From Chitinophaga silvatica (GTDB lineage Bacteria > Bacteroidota > Bacteroidia > Chitinophagales > Chitinophagaceae), in contig NZ_QPMM01000011.1 of NCBI RefSeq assembly GCF_003419895.1, forward strand, positions 124,001 to 188,000: DNA of 64,000 bases, written 5' to 3'. The translations under genes and the position numbers were made by a program. Below are positions 8,667-16,956 of the stretch, piece by piece (positions within the stretch are counted from its first letter, which is position 1; every line of letters starts with the position of its first letter). The notes beneath the pieces were generated by a model, which worked only from the letters and a program-made list of their open reading frames with translations, was not told where the DNA came from and searched no databases.

Positions 8667-8686
8667 GAATGTCAAATTGGTGTCGC
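8667..8686. promoter_or_regulatory. Candidate integrase arm-type sites at the left end
   Basis: GAATGTCA (8667-8674) and GGTGTCGC (8679-8686) stand exactly 12 bp apart and resemble the GAGTGTCA units, also 12 bp apart, found at 32753-32897 near the other end. They start 36 bp inside the left attachment repeat. This is a weak but symmetric match; the role is inferred. Confidence 0.35.
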
Positions 8687-8920
8687 TGTTTTTTAGACAG
8701 CATGAAAGCGGAACGATTGTTCAAGCTTTTTAACTCTTATTCACCTAACACCGTAAAAATAAGAATTTATTAAAGAAAATGTGGCAAATGAAATATTTTT
8801 TGATAGTGCCTGTTAATGTGCCAATTTTAATTGGTAGCATCTGATTGACAACTATTCAGCCCAAAGCAAAGCTTAGGAAAGAAAAGTCAACGAACAACTG
8901 GAAAGTTAATATGCCCACAA

Positions 8921-10047
8921 TCATTGCATCTCCAAAATAACGGACTTGACCCGCTTACGCTTTTCCTTGCCCTTAAATTCAATATAAATAGGAATGGCAG
9001 ATAATACAAGCCCAACTACCGATAATATTGTGGCTATAAGGTTCGTATTTCTATCTAAAAATGATGGTTGATCACGATTATAATACTGCAATACTGCTTT
9101 ATGAACAGGGATATAGGTTTCTCCCTCATTTCCAACTTTTTGTAGCTGGCAAAATGGGTACTCATTAACTAATTCAGATTCTTTCTCGAACAAGGCCCTG
9201 GTAAAGTTATATACCGTTCTATCACTGAGATTACTGCTGATCACTAACATTGCTTTTGTTGCGAATGTTTCGTAATTTTTCTCCGGCCTATAAAGGCTAT
9301 AAAAACCCATCGGGAGCACAAACTTATTTAGTTTGTGACGCCGTAGCAAATAAGCATCTGTATTTTCAAACGCAACTGGGTGCATGGTTGAATCCTTCAA
9401 TATGGAAGAGATTACCTCATTGCCCAATCCCACGATCATAAACCCAAGATCAACTTTCCCTTCCTTTAACATGTTGCGTGTTCTATGATAAGTCGTGTCA
9501 ACAAACCTTAACCTCGATGAATCGATACCATAAAAACGGATAAGGTCCAGCAAGTCCTTACTTGTCTGGCTGGGCGAGTCCAGCCGCGCTATTTTAAGCG
9601 TATCACGGTAATTGGCGATATCCTTGATAGACATTAGATCCTTTCTGTTTGTGATGAGAAAATAAAGCTCGGAATATACATAGGCAACTGCGGATATATT
9701 CTTTGAATTCCATTTGGCATTGGATTGAACCATTCCTATGTCAGCATTTCCCTTATCGAGCTGGTCAATCGTTGTTCCACTGGCCCCCTGGGAATTACAA
9801 ACCTTCAGTTTTACTTTAAAACGGGACGAATCTTCATTTAAAACATGCGAAAATGCGTCAAGAAAATGCTCATATTCACCACCTTTTTTTACACTCGCCG
9901 TTAGCGTGAGGTCTAGATCTTTCGCAAAACGTCTAGAAAAAAAAATGTAAGAATGACGAACCCTAAACAGGAGACTATAGCCACAGGAATGATAATTTTA
10001 TAGTGCCTTTTAACTAACATGCGCAGGTTTGGCGTGATAATGCCCAT
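8921..10047 (-). pseudogene. TAXI-family TRAP solute-binding protein, frameshifted
   Basis: Read with one correction this is a protein of about 375 aa. The N-terminus starts Met-Gly-Ile-Ile-Thr-Pro with a membrane segment (about residues 18-38). A TAXI-type periplasmic binding domain follows, with Thr-Ala-Ser-Val-Lys-Lys-Gly-Gly-Glu-Tyr, Asn-Ser-Gln-Gly-Ala-Ser-Gly-Thr and Ala-Asp-Ile-Gly-Met-Val-Gln-Ser. A second membrane segment lies near the C-terminus, then a basic tail. The frame breaks in a run of nine A at 9937-9945; ten A would restore it. From the start at 10047 the frame ends at a stop about 44 codons in, so only the part from about 9935 down to 8921 remains open. TAXI proteins normally feed a TRAP permease, but no permease is here and the protein would be anchored at both ends, so a sensing role is possible. 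It is divergent from the 750-aa membrane protein. The shift could be mutation, slippage or a sequencing error. Confidence 0.7.
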
Positions 10048-10344
10048 AACATTAGAAGATTTTAGTTGATAAATTCAGGGGTATTAAATGCAGGTATAAA
10101 AAACTTTATAAGCAATCCATCAATTTTCAATTTCGATGGAAAAACGGCATAAATTTAACAATTAATCAAATCAGTTAGATTTTCATTTAAAACTTCATCT
10201 TTGTTTTGATATAAGGTTCCGCTAAAGTGCCCCAACCATGCTTAGTAGACTATTTCTAAGTTTCACTTGGCCATATGCTAGCAGTAACTTTTGCTATTGA
10301 TAATTAAAATACATTATTTTTAATCCTTTACAATAGGATCCCGT
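10048..10344. other. Divergent promoter region of the TAXI and membrane-protein genes
   Basis: About 297 AT-rich bases separate two gene starts that point away from each other, so both promoters should lie here. I see no clear TAnnTTTG element, palindrome, RNA gene or reading frame. Confidence 0.3.
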
Positions 10345-12597
10345 ATGTTATACACCGACGCTTGTATTTATTTTATCATAGGTATATTTACCATAGGTTT
10401 TCCGCTATTTATTAGTGCAATTGGCCGACTTGATGATCGATATGAATCCGCACTAATCACGGATATTTTCCGCAAGGAAAATATATGGGAATACTTTACA
10501 TTCTTCTTATATGCGTCGGTTTTTGCAACTGGGCTACATGTTCTCGTCGCTTTTGTCACGATAGGTAATAATTCCGGAAATGTTGACAGTCATGTCTGGC
10601 CGATAATTGTAACCGGTAGTATTCTATATTTCCTGACGTTAGGATTGATCGTTAACTTTGGGCGGTTCGTGGCCCTAATTCTGGTTTATTACTCAGCAGA
10701 GCGGCTGATCAACCATTTCAAAGCACGCTCCGACAATGAACAACACGTTTATTTCAGGTCGCTGGCAGACATATTATACGTAGCGATTAAAAAGGAGGAC
10801 GAAAGTGTAATTATTACCCTAACATCAGAGTTCGGAATTCGTTTCGCCCGCTTTCGTCAGTTGGCCCCTCCTGGACCGGTAGTTTATCCGGCAGCATTCT
10901 ATGACTTTCAATATAAAGTTATTCGTGATACAATTGCCAATAAGTCAGCTAAAATAAATGCACTTCGTTTCAGCGCTACCGATGGTACCTGGTTGTTAGG
11001 TTCCTTCCAGCATACAGAGATTAGTGTGGATACGTATAGATGGCTGTGGTATAACCTGCTGCTTATGGTGGAAAGCGATAGCGACAATCTCATCCTAGGC
11101 TACTGGAAAATGGCGGACCAGTATATGACATTCGGGTTAGACAAAATCCGGGAACCGTTTACAAATGATGCGGCACAACAGGAGCTCAACCGGGCAGAAG
11201 CTTTAAAACGTGAAGAAGAAAGGAAACGCTTCTTGCAATTCCATTATGCCTTAGGAGGCCTTTTGTTATACCGGAAAAAATATGATGTCATCAGGAGGAT
11301 GTTTTTGTTTAGTAACAGTACGCCCCCACGATATGAGCTTTTACCTGAATCTATCAACACCATAATAGAGGCTTATCTTAAATTTACCAGTCGCTTCGAC
11401 ATGGAGCTATGGCCGATCACTGCCAAATACCCTTTTCCAGAAATGGAAGGTACAGCAGCCGATGAAGCTATACGAGACAGGATTGCCTTATACCTGGCAC
11501 TCCTGCTATTACGCCTCTATACGTTACAATCGCCATATTACGGTGTTAAATACGTGATACAACCAGCCATTCCCCCATCTCAGGCGGACAAACAGGTGTA
11601 TATCGACAATATGCTCTATCTAGTCAAAGATCTGCAGCAGCTACTAGGTGATCATGAGTTATTGAAGGTATTAGAATACGACATTATCAATCCTGGGTGG
11701 TGCGTTCTTAATAATAAGCCCTACCCACCTAAATTAATTGAAGATTTTATCCAGAAGTTAAAAGACGCTTTTGCCCTACAGGAAATGGTTCAGGAAATGG
11801 TGCCTGAAAAAGTAGCGGCATTCAAAACCAGTTCGACAGATATACTGACGCAGCGATTCACTCAATTAGGAGTGTTGGGAAATGCTACGCCTATTACTCG
11901 AAACTACCAGGACAATGAACTCAGGGGAACCCGGCAATTGATGGATAAAAGTGCCTTTGCTGCTAACCAGGCGGTGCACAATATGAACTATGATACCTTC
12001 TTGGCAGAAGGATTGATGTTGCAGTTAAAGCAAGACGTAGCTCTCAGCATCCAATCGCGCGTGTCAACTAGCTACCTGGTACGCAAAGCCGATTTTGTAG
12101 ATGCTTTAAAACGGCTGAACATCAAACCTGACAAACACTCAATTATCTCCTTTGGATTGGACAATGACGAGTTGCTTAAAGATCTAGCAGCAGCAGGTAT
12201 AAGCTTGCCCGAGCGAGACCTTATCGTCATGCCGCCAGATGCCTTCGACTCAAGAATATTTTATCGCGTTATACTTGTATTAGATAAGAGCAAGCTTCCT
12301 AGTATCCTCCATCTGCCGCTTCCTCAAGAACTAATTGCCAAGTACCACCTTGAAGCTTACAGCGAGCCTTTTAATTTTTACGGCTCGGTCATAGACCTGA
12401 ATGCGGATCCGGTATTAAGGGCGCAGCTTGGAAACATACCTGGTGTAGACCTGGATAAATCAGTACTGCTTACATTGGATTACCGCTTGGTACTTAGATG
12501 GTATAACGATACTGCCATCACACAATTAGGCATTTATGATGAATTTATACAGAAGGGTTTTCCAAACAGTCATTCCGATGTAAAACCAATCTCTTAA
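10345..12597 (+). CDS. Large membrane protein of unknown function
   Basis: 750-aa protein that I do not recognise. Three or four hydrophobic segments lie at the N-terminus (about residues 7-27, 48-71, 85-118). The remaining 600 or so residues are soluble, mostly helical and free of obvious membrane spans. A charged Arg-Glu-Glu-Glu-Arg-Lys-Arg-Phe coil is near residue 292. The C-terminal 170 residues (from about 575) look like a separate alpha/beta domain with Ser-Phe-Gly-Leu-Asp-Asn and Pro-Glu-Arg-Asp-Leu motifs. No Walker A, kinase, nuclease or protease motif is seen. It is divergent from the TAXI-type binding protein, both lie at the left end of the island, and they may form a two-part membrane system. 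The cytoplasmic side of the large domain is inferred. Confidence 0.7.
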   Translation: MLYTDACIYFIIGIFTIGFPLFISAIGRLDDRYESALITDIFRKENIWEYFTFFLYASVFATGLHVLVAFVTIGNNSGNVDSHVWPIIVTGSILYFLTLGLIVNFGRFVALILVYYSAERLINHFKARSDNEQHVYFRSLADILYVAIKKEDESVIITLTSEFGIRFARFRQLAPPGPVVYPAAFYDFQYKVIRDTIANKSAKINALRFSATDGTWLLGSFQHTEISVDTYRWLWYNLLLMVESDSDNLILGYWKMADQYMTFGLDKIREPFTNDAAQQELNRAEALKREEERKRFLQFHYALGGLLLYRKKYDVIRRMFLFSNSTPPRYELLPESINTIIEAYLKFTSRFDMELWPITAKYPFPEMEGTAADEAIRDRIALYLALLLLRLYTLQSPYYGVKYVIQPAIPPSQADKQVYIDNMLYLVKDLQQLLGDHELLKVLEYDIINPGWCVLNNKPYPPKLIEDFIQKLKDAFALQEMVQEMVPEKVAAFKTSSTDILTQRFTQLGVLGNATPITRNYQDNELRGTRQLMDKSAFAANQAVHNMNYDTFLAEGLMLQLKQDVALSIQSRVSTSYLVRKADFVDALKRLNIKPDKHSIISFGLDNDELLKDLAAAGISLPERDLIVMPPDAFDSRIFYRVILVLDKSKLPSILHLPLPQELIAKYHLEAYSEPFNFYGSVIDLNADPVLRAQLGNIPGVDLDKSVLLTLDYRLVLRWYNDTAITQLGIYDEFIQKGFPNSHSDVKPIS

Positions 12598-12803
12598 CCG
12601 TAACTAAGGCTTAATGAGGCTCTGTTAACGCAGGAAATATATGCGCGGTTACTCCATAGGCATCCATTCGGGATAGGTTTGTCATCAAAAGGTATACTAA
12701 TTGCCAAAGTTGCGTCAACATCGGTATAACGTAACGTAATTCTTTATTTAGTTTAGCTGTTTCCCTTTAGATCTTCAAATATCAAACTTCGAGTTATACT
12801 TTG

Positions 12804-12840
12804 TAGTTAATTAGTCAGGCTAAACCTGACTAATTAACTA
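12804..12840. promoter_or_regulatory. AbiEi operator, distal inverted repeat
   Basis: A perfect inverted repeat with 16-bp arms and a 5-nt centre; the core is GTCAGGCTAAACCTGAC. It lies about 85 bp upstream of the abiEi start. Characterised AbiEi antitoxins repress their own operon by binding two inverted repeats, and a second copy of the core is present at 12900-12916. The rest of 12598-12803 shows no gene. Confidence 0.75.
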
Positions 12841-12899
12841 TAAAAACACATGCTAGTACCTATAATCAATAAAATTGCATTATTTTTCATATCATTGCA

Positions 12900-12916
12900 G
12901 TCAGGTTTAACCTGAC
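12900..12916. promoter_or_regulatory. AbiEi operator, proximal inverted repeat
   Basis: GTCAGGTTTAACCTGAC has perfect 8-bp arms around one base and differs from the distal core by two bases. It ends nine bases before the preferred ATG of abiEi, so occupancy would block transcription or early elongation. Co-operative binding at the two sites 96 bp apart is inferred from the known AbiEi mechanism. Confidence 0.75.
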
Positions 12917-12925
12917 CAGTTGACT

Positions 12926-13747
12926 ATGAAGCATAAGTACATCTCTACTCAATCAAACGAGCTCTTGTCCTATTTTAATGAAAAGGACCGGTTTTGCTTT
13001 GGTTACGGAGAGGCGTTTAAGGCTTTGCCAGAATCCAGTGAAAGTGCGGTAAAGGAATTACTAAGCGATATGACCAAGAGGGGGCTTTTAATGCGCCTAA
13101 AAGAGGGAGTTTATTATATAATACCTTATGAACAGGATGCCGAATCATTTATGCCCGACTGGCACCTAATACCAGAATTCATAGTAAAAGATGCCCAACA
13201 TTATATCGGTTACTATTCAGCGCTGCAAATTCATAATCTTATTATACAACCATCGTTGAAAGAACAAATTGTTGTTTCTAAGCAACTCAGACCTTCTGTA
13301 ATCACAATTAAAAACATTCCCTTCCAGTTTATATATCACAATCCGGATCACTTTTTTGGCATGAAAAAGATTTGGATTGACAATTTCCATAAAGTACAAT
13401 GCTCTGATCTTGAAAAGACAATTATTGATTGTCTTTTCAAGCCGGACTATGCAGGGGGAATTGTTGAAATTGCAAGGGCAATCAGCATCTCTGCCAATCG
13501 AATTAAATTTGAGAAGTTATTAGAATATGTAACGAAGTTTAAGTCACAGGCAGTGATTAAGCGGCTTGGATTTCTTTTAGAACTATTAAACATTGACAAC
13601 CCCATCATTGAGAAACTATTAAAAGAAAAAACGGCTTCTTATGTATTATTGGATACAGAATTACCTAAATCTGGGAAAATGATAAGCAGATGGAGCATTC
13701 ATCAAAATCTGGAGACAGAAACAATTAAATCAGCTATCTACACATGA
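12926..13747 (+). CDS. abiEi: AbiEi-type antitoxin / repressor
   Basis: 273-aa protein with an N-terminal winged-helix domain and a C-terminal antitoxin domain, the AbiEi layout. The winged helix covers about residues 8-70: Phe-Gly-Tyr-Gly-Glu-Ala, Val-Lys-Glu-Leu-Leu-Ser-Asp-Met, and Arg-Leu-Lys-Glu-Gly-Val-Tyr-Tyr-Ile-Ile. The C-terminal domain has the typical Tyr-Ile-Gly-Tyr-Tyr-Ser-Ala-Leu and Asp-Leu-Glu-Lys-Thr-Ile-Ile-Asp-Cys-Leu motifs. I prefer ATG at 12926 to TTG at 12920. The family neutralises the AbiEii nucleotidyltransferase toxin without forming a tight complex and represses its own operon. Two operator-like repeats stand upstream. The stop overlaps the start of abiEii by four bases, showing an operon. 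Confidence 0.9.
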   Translation: MKHKYISTQSNELLSYFNEKDRFCFGYGEAFKALPESSESAVKELLSDMTKRGLLMRLKEGVYYIIPYEQDAESFMPDWHLIPEFIVKDAQHYIGYYSALQIHNLIIQPSLKEQIVVSKQLRPSVITIKNIPFQFIYHNPDHFFGMKKIWIDNFHKVQCSDLEKTIIDCLFKPDYAGGIVEIARAISISANRIKFEKLLEYVTKFKSQAVIKRLGFLLELLNIDNPIIEKLLKEKTASYVLLDTELPKSGKMISRWSIHQNLETETIKSAIYT

Positions 13748-14545
13748 TTAAGCCCGGAGAAATTCAGCAAAAAGCAAGAGAAGTCGGAGTCCGAGATCAG
13801 CAAATAGAGAAAGATTATGTCCTTTCCTCGATACTAAAGGGTGTATCACAACATGATCTACTTTCAAAAAGTATCGTGTTCAAGGGAGGCACCGTATTGA
13901 AGAAAATTTATTTTACAGATTACCGGTTTTCGGAAGATCTTGATTTTACATTGCTGGACAACAACATTTCCAATGCACAGATATTTGAATGGTTTAAAGA
14001 AGCTTTTGAATACATTAGAGATGAAACAAATATTCCCCTTGATATAGTCGATAATAATGAACACGAGGATGGCGGAATAAACTTTTACATCAGCTATATA
14101 GGGCCATTGGGCGGCCAAGGCAATAATAAAAGGGTGAAAGTGGACATTTCGAGAACTGAGAAACTGGAATTTGAACCCATCTTAAAGCCTGTTTTCATTG
14201 ATTATAGTGATTTAGAAGATTACAAACTTCTATGCTATCCCTTAGAAGAAGTTTTGATTGAAAAGTTACTCTGTAATGCAGCGTATGGCTGCAAGGGATT
14301 TTTATGACATCTGGTATTTATTAGTGGAACATGGAATGGATGCGGCATTTTACCTGGAAGAATTTAGCAAAAAATTTGCTAGCAAAGGATTAAATCCCAA
14401 AGGTTTTCACAAGAAACTGGCTGAAAGACTACCCCAGTACAAGGGTAGGTGGCAAAGCTCAATGAGTGAACAGATAAAGGATCTACCCAGTTTTGACAAA
14501 GTAGAACGTGAGACCCTGAGACAACTAAAACAAATAAAGCTGTGA
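13744..14545 (+). pseudogene. abiEii: AbiEii-type nucleotidyltransferase toxin, frameshifted
   Basis: AbiEii toxins are nucleotidyltransferases that halt growth, reported to act on tRNA in related enzymes. The first part (13744-14307) holds Phe-Lys-Gly-Gly-Thr and Phe-Ser-Glu-Asp-Leu-Asp-Phe-Thr, the active-site motifs. It then runs into a false end after Ile-Glu-Lys-Leu-Leu-Cys. The missing C-terminal half continues in the next frame as Met-Gln-Arg-Met-Ala-Ala-Arg-Asp-Phe-Tyr-Asp-Ile-Trp, the conserved family motif, and ends at 14545. Joined length would be about 267 aa, normal for the family. The shift lies at about 14268-14280 and is not in a homopolymer; loss of two bases or gain of one would explain it. 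The toxin is probably inactive while the antitoxin gene is intact. Confidence 0.85.
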
Positions 14546-14552
14546 CAATATC

Positions 14553-16946
14553 ATGAACAGAAAGACTTTATCAGAAAGAGACATCTGCACTAAGTTTATC
14601 ACCCCTGCCTTGGTAAATGCTGGATGGGATACACATTTACAGGTATTGGAAGAAGTCTCATTTACTGATGGAAGGATTTATGTTAGAGGTAAAATCACAG
14701 CAAGGGGAGCTAGAAAACGAGCCGACTATATTCTATATTATAAGCCTAATATTCCGATTGCCATTATTGAAGCCAAGGATAACAATCATTCAGTAAGGGC
14801 GGGCATACAACAAGCCTTAGATTATGCAAAAATACTGGACATTCCTTATGTTTTCAGCGGCAATGGGGACGGCTTTTTGTTTCATGATCGCACGGCGATA
14901 GATGGAAATGTTGAAACAGAAATCGGTTTAGATAACTTCCCCACTCCCGAGCAACTTTGGCAGAAATATAAAAAGTATAAAGGGATTAAAACACCCGAAG
15001 CGGAGAAAATCGTTTCGCAAGATTATTATTTTGACGGAACAAACCGTAAACCAAGATATTACCAACAAATTGCTGTAAACAGGACTATTGAGGCAATTGC
15101 TAATGGGCAAAATAGAATTTTGCTCGTCATGGCTACTGGTACCGGCAAGACCTATACCGCTTTTCAAATCATTCACAGGCTTTGGAAAAGTGGAGCCAAA
15201 AAGCGTATCCTGTTTTTGGCCGACCGAAACGCCTTAATTGACCAAACACGCAGAGGCGATTTTAAGCATTTTAAGGATAAGATGACAGTTGTCAAACACA
15301 GGCAGATTGACAAGAGTTTTGAAATTTACTTAGCCCTTTATCAGGGACTTTCAGGAACGAACGAAGCTGCCAATGCTTACAAACAGTTTTCAAGGGATTT
15401 TTTTGACTTGATTGTAGTCGATGAGTGCCATAGAGGAAGTGCCAAAGACGACAGCAATTGGAGGGAAATTTTGACTTACTTTCAAAATGCAACGCACATA
15501 GGTTTAACTGCTACGCCTAAAGAAACAACAGAAACAAGCAATACTGAATACTTTGGTGACCCTGTTTACACTTATTCTTTGCGTCAGGGGATTAATGATG
15601 GTTTTTTAGCTCCCTATCGCGTTATTAGGGTTGCCTTGAATATTGATACTGAGGGGTGGCGACCGGAACAAGGAAAAACAGACAAGGACGGAAACGAGAT
15701 TGAAGATCGCATTTACAATAGAAAGGATTTTGATAAAAATTTAGTGATAGAAGAAAGAACGGATTTAGTTGCTAGAAAGCTAACCGAGTTTTTAAATGGA
15801 TATGACCGTTTTGCCAAGACCATCGTGTTTTGTGTAGATATTGACCACGCAGAAAGAATGAGAACTGCGTTAGCCAGGCACAACTCTGATCTGGTTGCCA
15901 GGAATTATAAGTACATCATGCAAATTACTGGCGATAATGATGAAGGGAAGAGAGAACTAGATAATTTCATCAATCCAGAAGAAAGGTATCCTGTCATAGC
16001 AACCACTTCCGAGCTAATGACGACGGGAGTGGATGCCCAGACTTGTAAGGTCATCGTATTGGATTCAAACATTACCTCAATGACGAAGTTCAAGCAAATC
16101 ATTGGGAGAGGCACACGCATCAATGAAGAATACGGCAAATTGTATTTCACGATTTTAGATTTCAGAAACGCCACTGATCTTTTTGCCGACCCGCAATTTG
16201 ATGGAGATCCAATCCGAATAAAACCGGTTGCATCAGATACTGACTTAGAAGGCATTATTGACGAAGAAGAGGACAACAAAGAACCCATCATAGACATAGA
16301 AACAGGTGAAGAGATTGAAATGGTGCTTCCTGAGCTTCGCTATCCCGAAGCTGATTTTCCACCAACGACAGTAAATGAACCTAGACAAAAGGTTTATGTG
16401 AATGGTGTGGATGTTTCAGTATTGATTAGTCGCGAATTGCATTTTGATCAGCATGGTAAACCCATTACAACAAGTTTGAAGGACCACACAAAAGAAATAA
16501 TTAAAGGGCAGTTTGCTTCGATAGATGATTTTCTCAATAAATGGCAAAGTTCGGACCGCAAAGAAGCCATCATTGCAGAGTTAGTGGAACAGGGCGTAAT
16601 GGTAGAAGCACTTTATGAAGCTGTTGACAAGCAAGTGGATTTGTTTGATTTAATCTGTCATGTTGCGTATGACCAACCGCCACTAACGAGAAAAGAGCGG
16701 GCTAACAGCGTAAAAAAGAGGAACTACTTTACTAAATATGGAGATCAGGTCCGAAAAGTACTGGAAGCATTACTCGACAAGTATGCAGACCAGGGCATTG
16801 AGAACATTGAAGACATTCAGATTCTGACTGTTCCGCCCATCAATGAATATGGTTCCGTTACCGAGATCATCAAAGCATTTGGAAGTCGTGAGGAATATGA
16901 AAATGCCATTAGAGAATTAGAAAACGAATTGTATAAAATAGCATAA
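14553..16946 (+). CDS. hsdR: Type I restriction enzyme, R subunit
   Basis: 797-aa motor and nuclease subunit. An N-terminal PD-(D/E)XK nuclease domain covers about residues 1-130 (Arg-Ala-Asp-Tyr-Ile-Leu-Tyr-Tyr, then Ile-Glu-Ala-Lys-Asp, the ExK pair). The SF2 translocase follows, with Walker A Ala-Thr-Gly-Thr-Gly-Lys-Thr near 193, the DECH box Val-Asp-Glu-Cys-His-Arg near 289, Leu-Thr-Ala-Thr-Pro near 318 and motif VI Ile-Ile-Gly-Arg-Gly-Thr-Arg near 513. A C-terminal helical domain of the EcoEI type (about 690-797) binds the core. Length fits the shorter EcoEI-like R subunits. It begins seven bases after abiEii and lies ten bases before hsdM, so the three hsd genes are one operon. It looks intact. 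Confidence 0.95.
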   Translation: MNRKTLSERDICTKFITPALVNAGWDTHLQVLEEVSFTDGRIYVRGKITARGARKRADYILYYKPNIPIAIIEAKDNNHSVRAGIQQALDYAKILDIPYVFSGNGDGFLFHDRTAIDGNVETEIGLDNFPTPEQLWQKYKKYKGIKTPEAEKIVSQDYYFDGTNRKPRYYQQIAVNRTIEAIANGQNRILLVMATGTGKTYTAFQIIHRLWKSGAKKRILFLADRNALIDQTRRGDFKHFKDKMTVVKHRQIDKSFEIYLALYQGLSGTNEAANAYKQFSRDFFDLIVVDECHRGSAKDDSNWREILTYFQNATHIGLTATPKETTETSNTEYFGDPVYTYSLRQGINDGFLAPYRVIRVALNIDTEGWRPEQGKTDKDGNEIEDRIYNRKDFDKNLVIEERTDLVARKLTEFLNGYDRFAKTIVFCVDIDHAERMRTALARHNSDLVARNYKYIMQITGDNDEGKRELDNFINPEERYPVIATTSELMTTGVDAQTCKVIVLDSNITSMTKFKQIIGRGTRINEEYGKLYFTILDFRNATDLFADPQFDGDPIRIKPVASDTDLEGIIDEEEDNKEPIIDIETGEEIEMVLPELRYPEADFPPTTVNEPRQKVYVNGVDVSVLISRELHFDQHGKPITTSLKDHTKEIIKGQFASIDDFLNKWQSSDRKEAIIAELVEQGVMVEALYEAVDKQVDLFDLICHVAYDQPPLTRKERANSVKKRNYFTKYGDQVRKVLEALLDKYADQGIENIEDIQILTVPPINEYGSVTEIIKAFGSREEYENAIRELENELYKIA

Positions 16947-16956
16947 TACATAATAA

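Noticed and set aside
8503..8733. Rightward frame of 76 codons across the left attachment site
   Set aside because: It spans the terminator hairpin and the repeat, has no protein features and would cross the element boundary.
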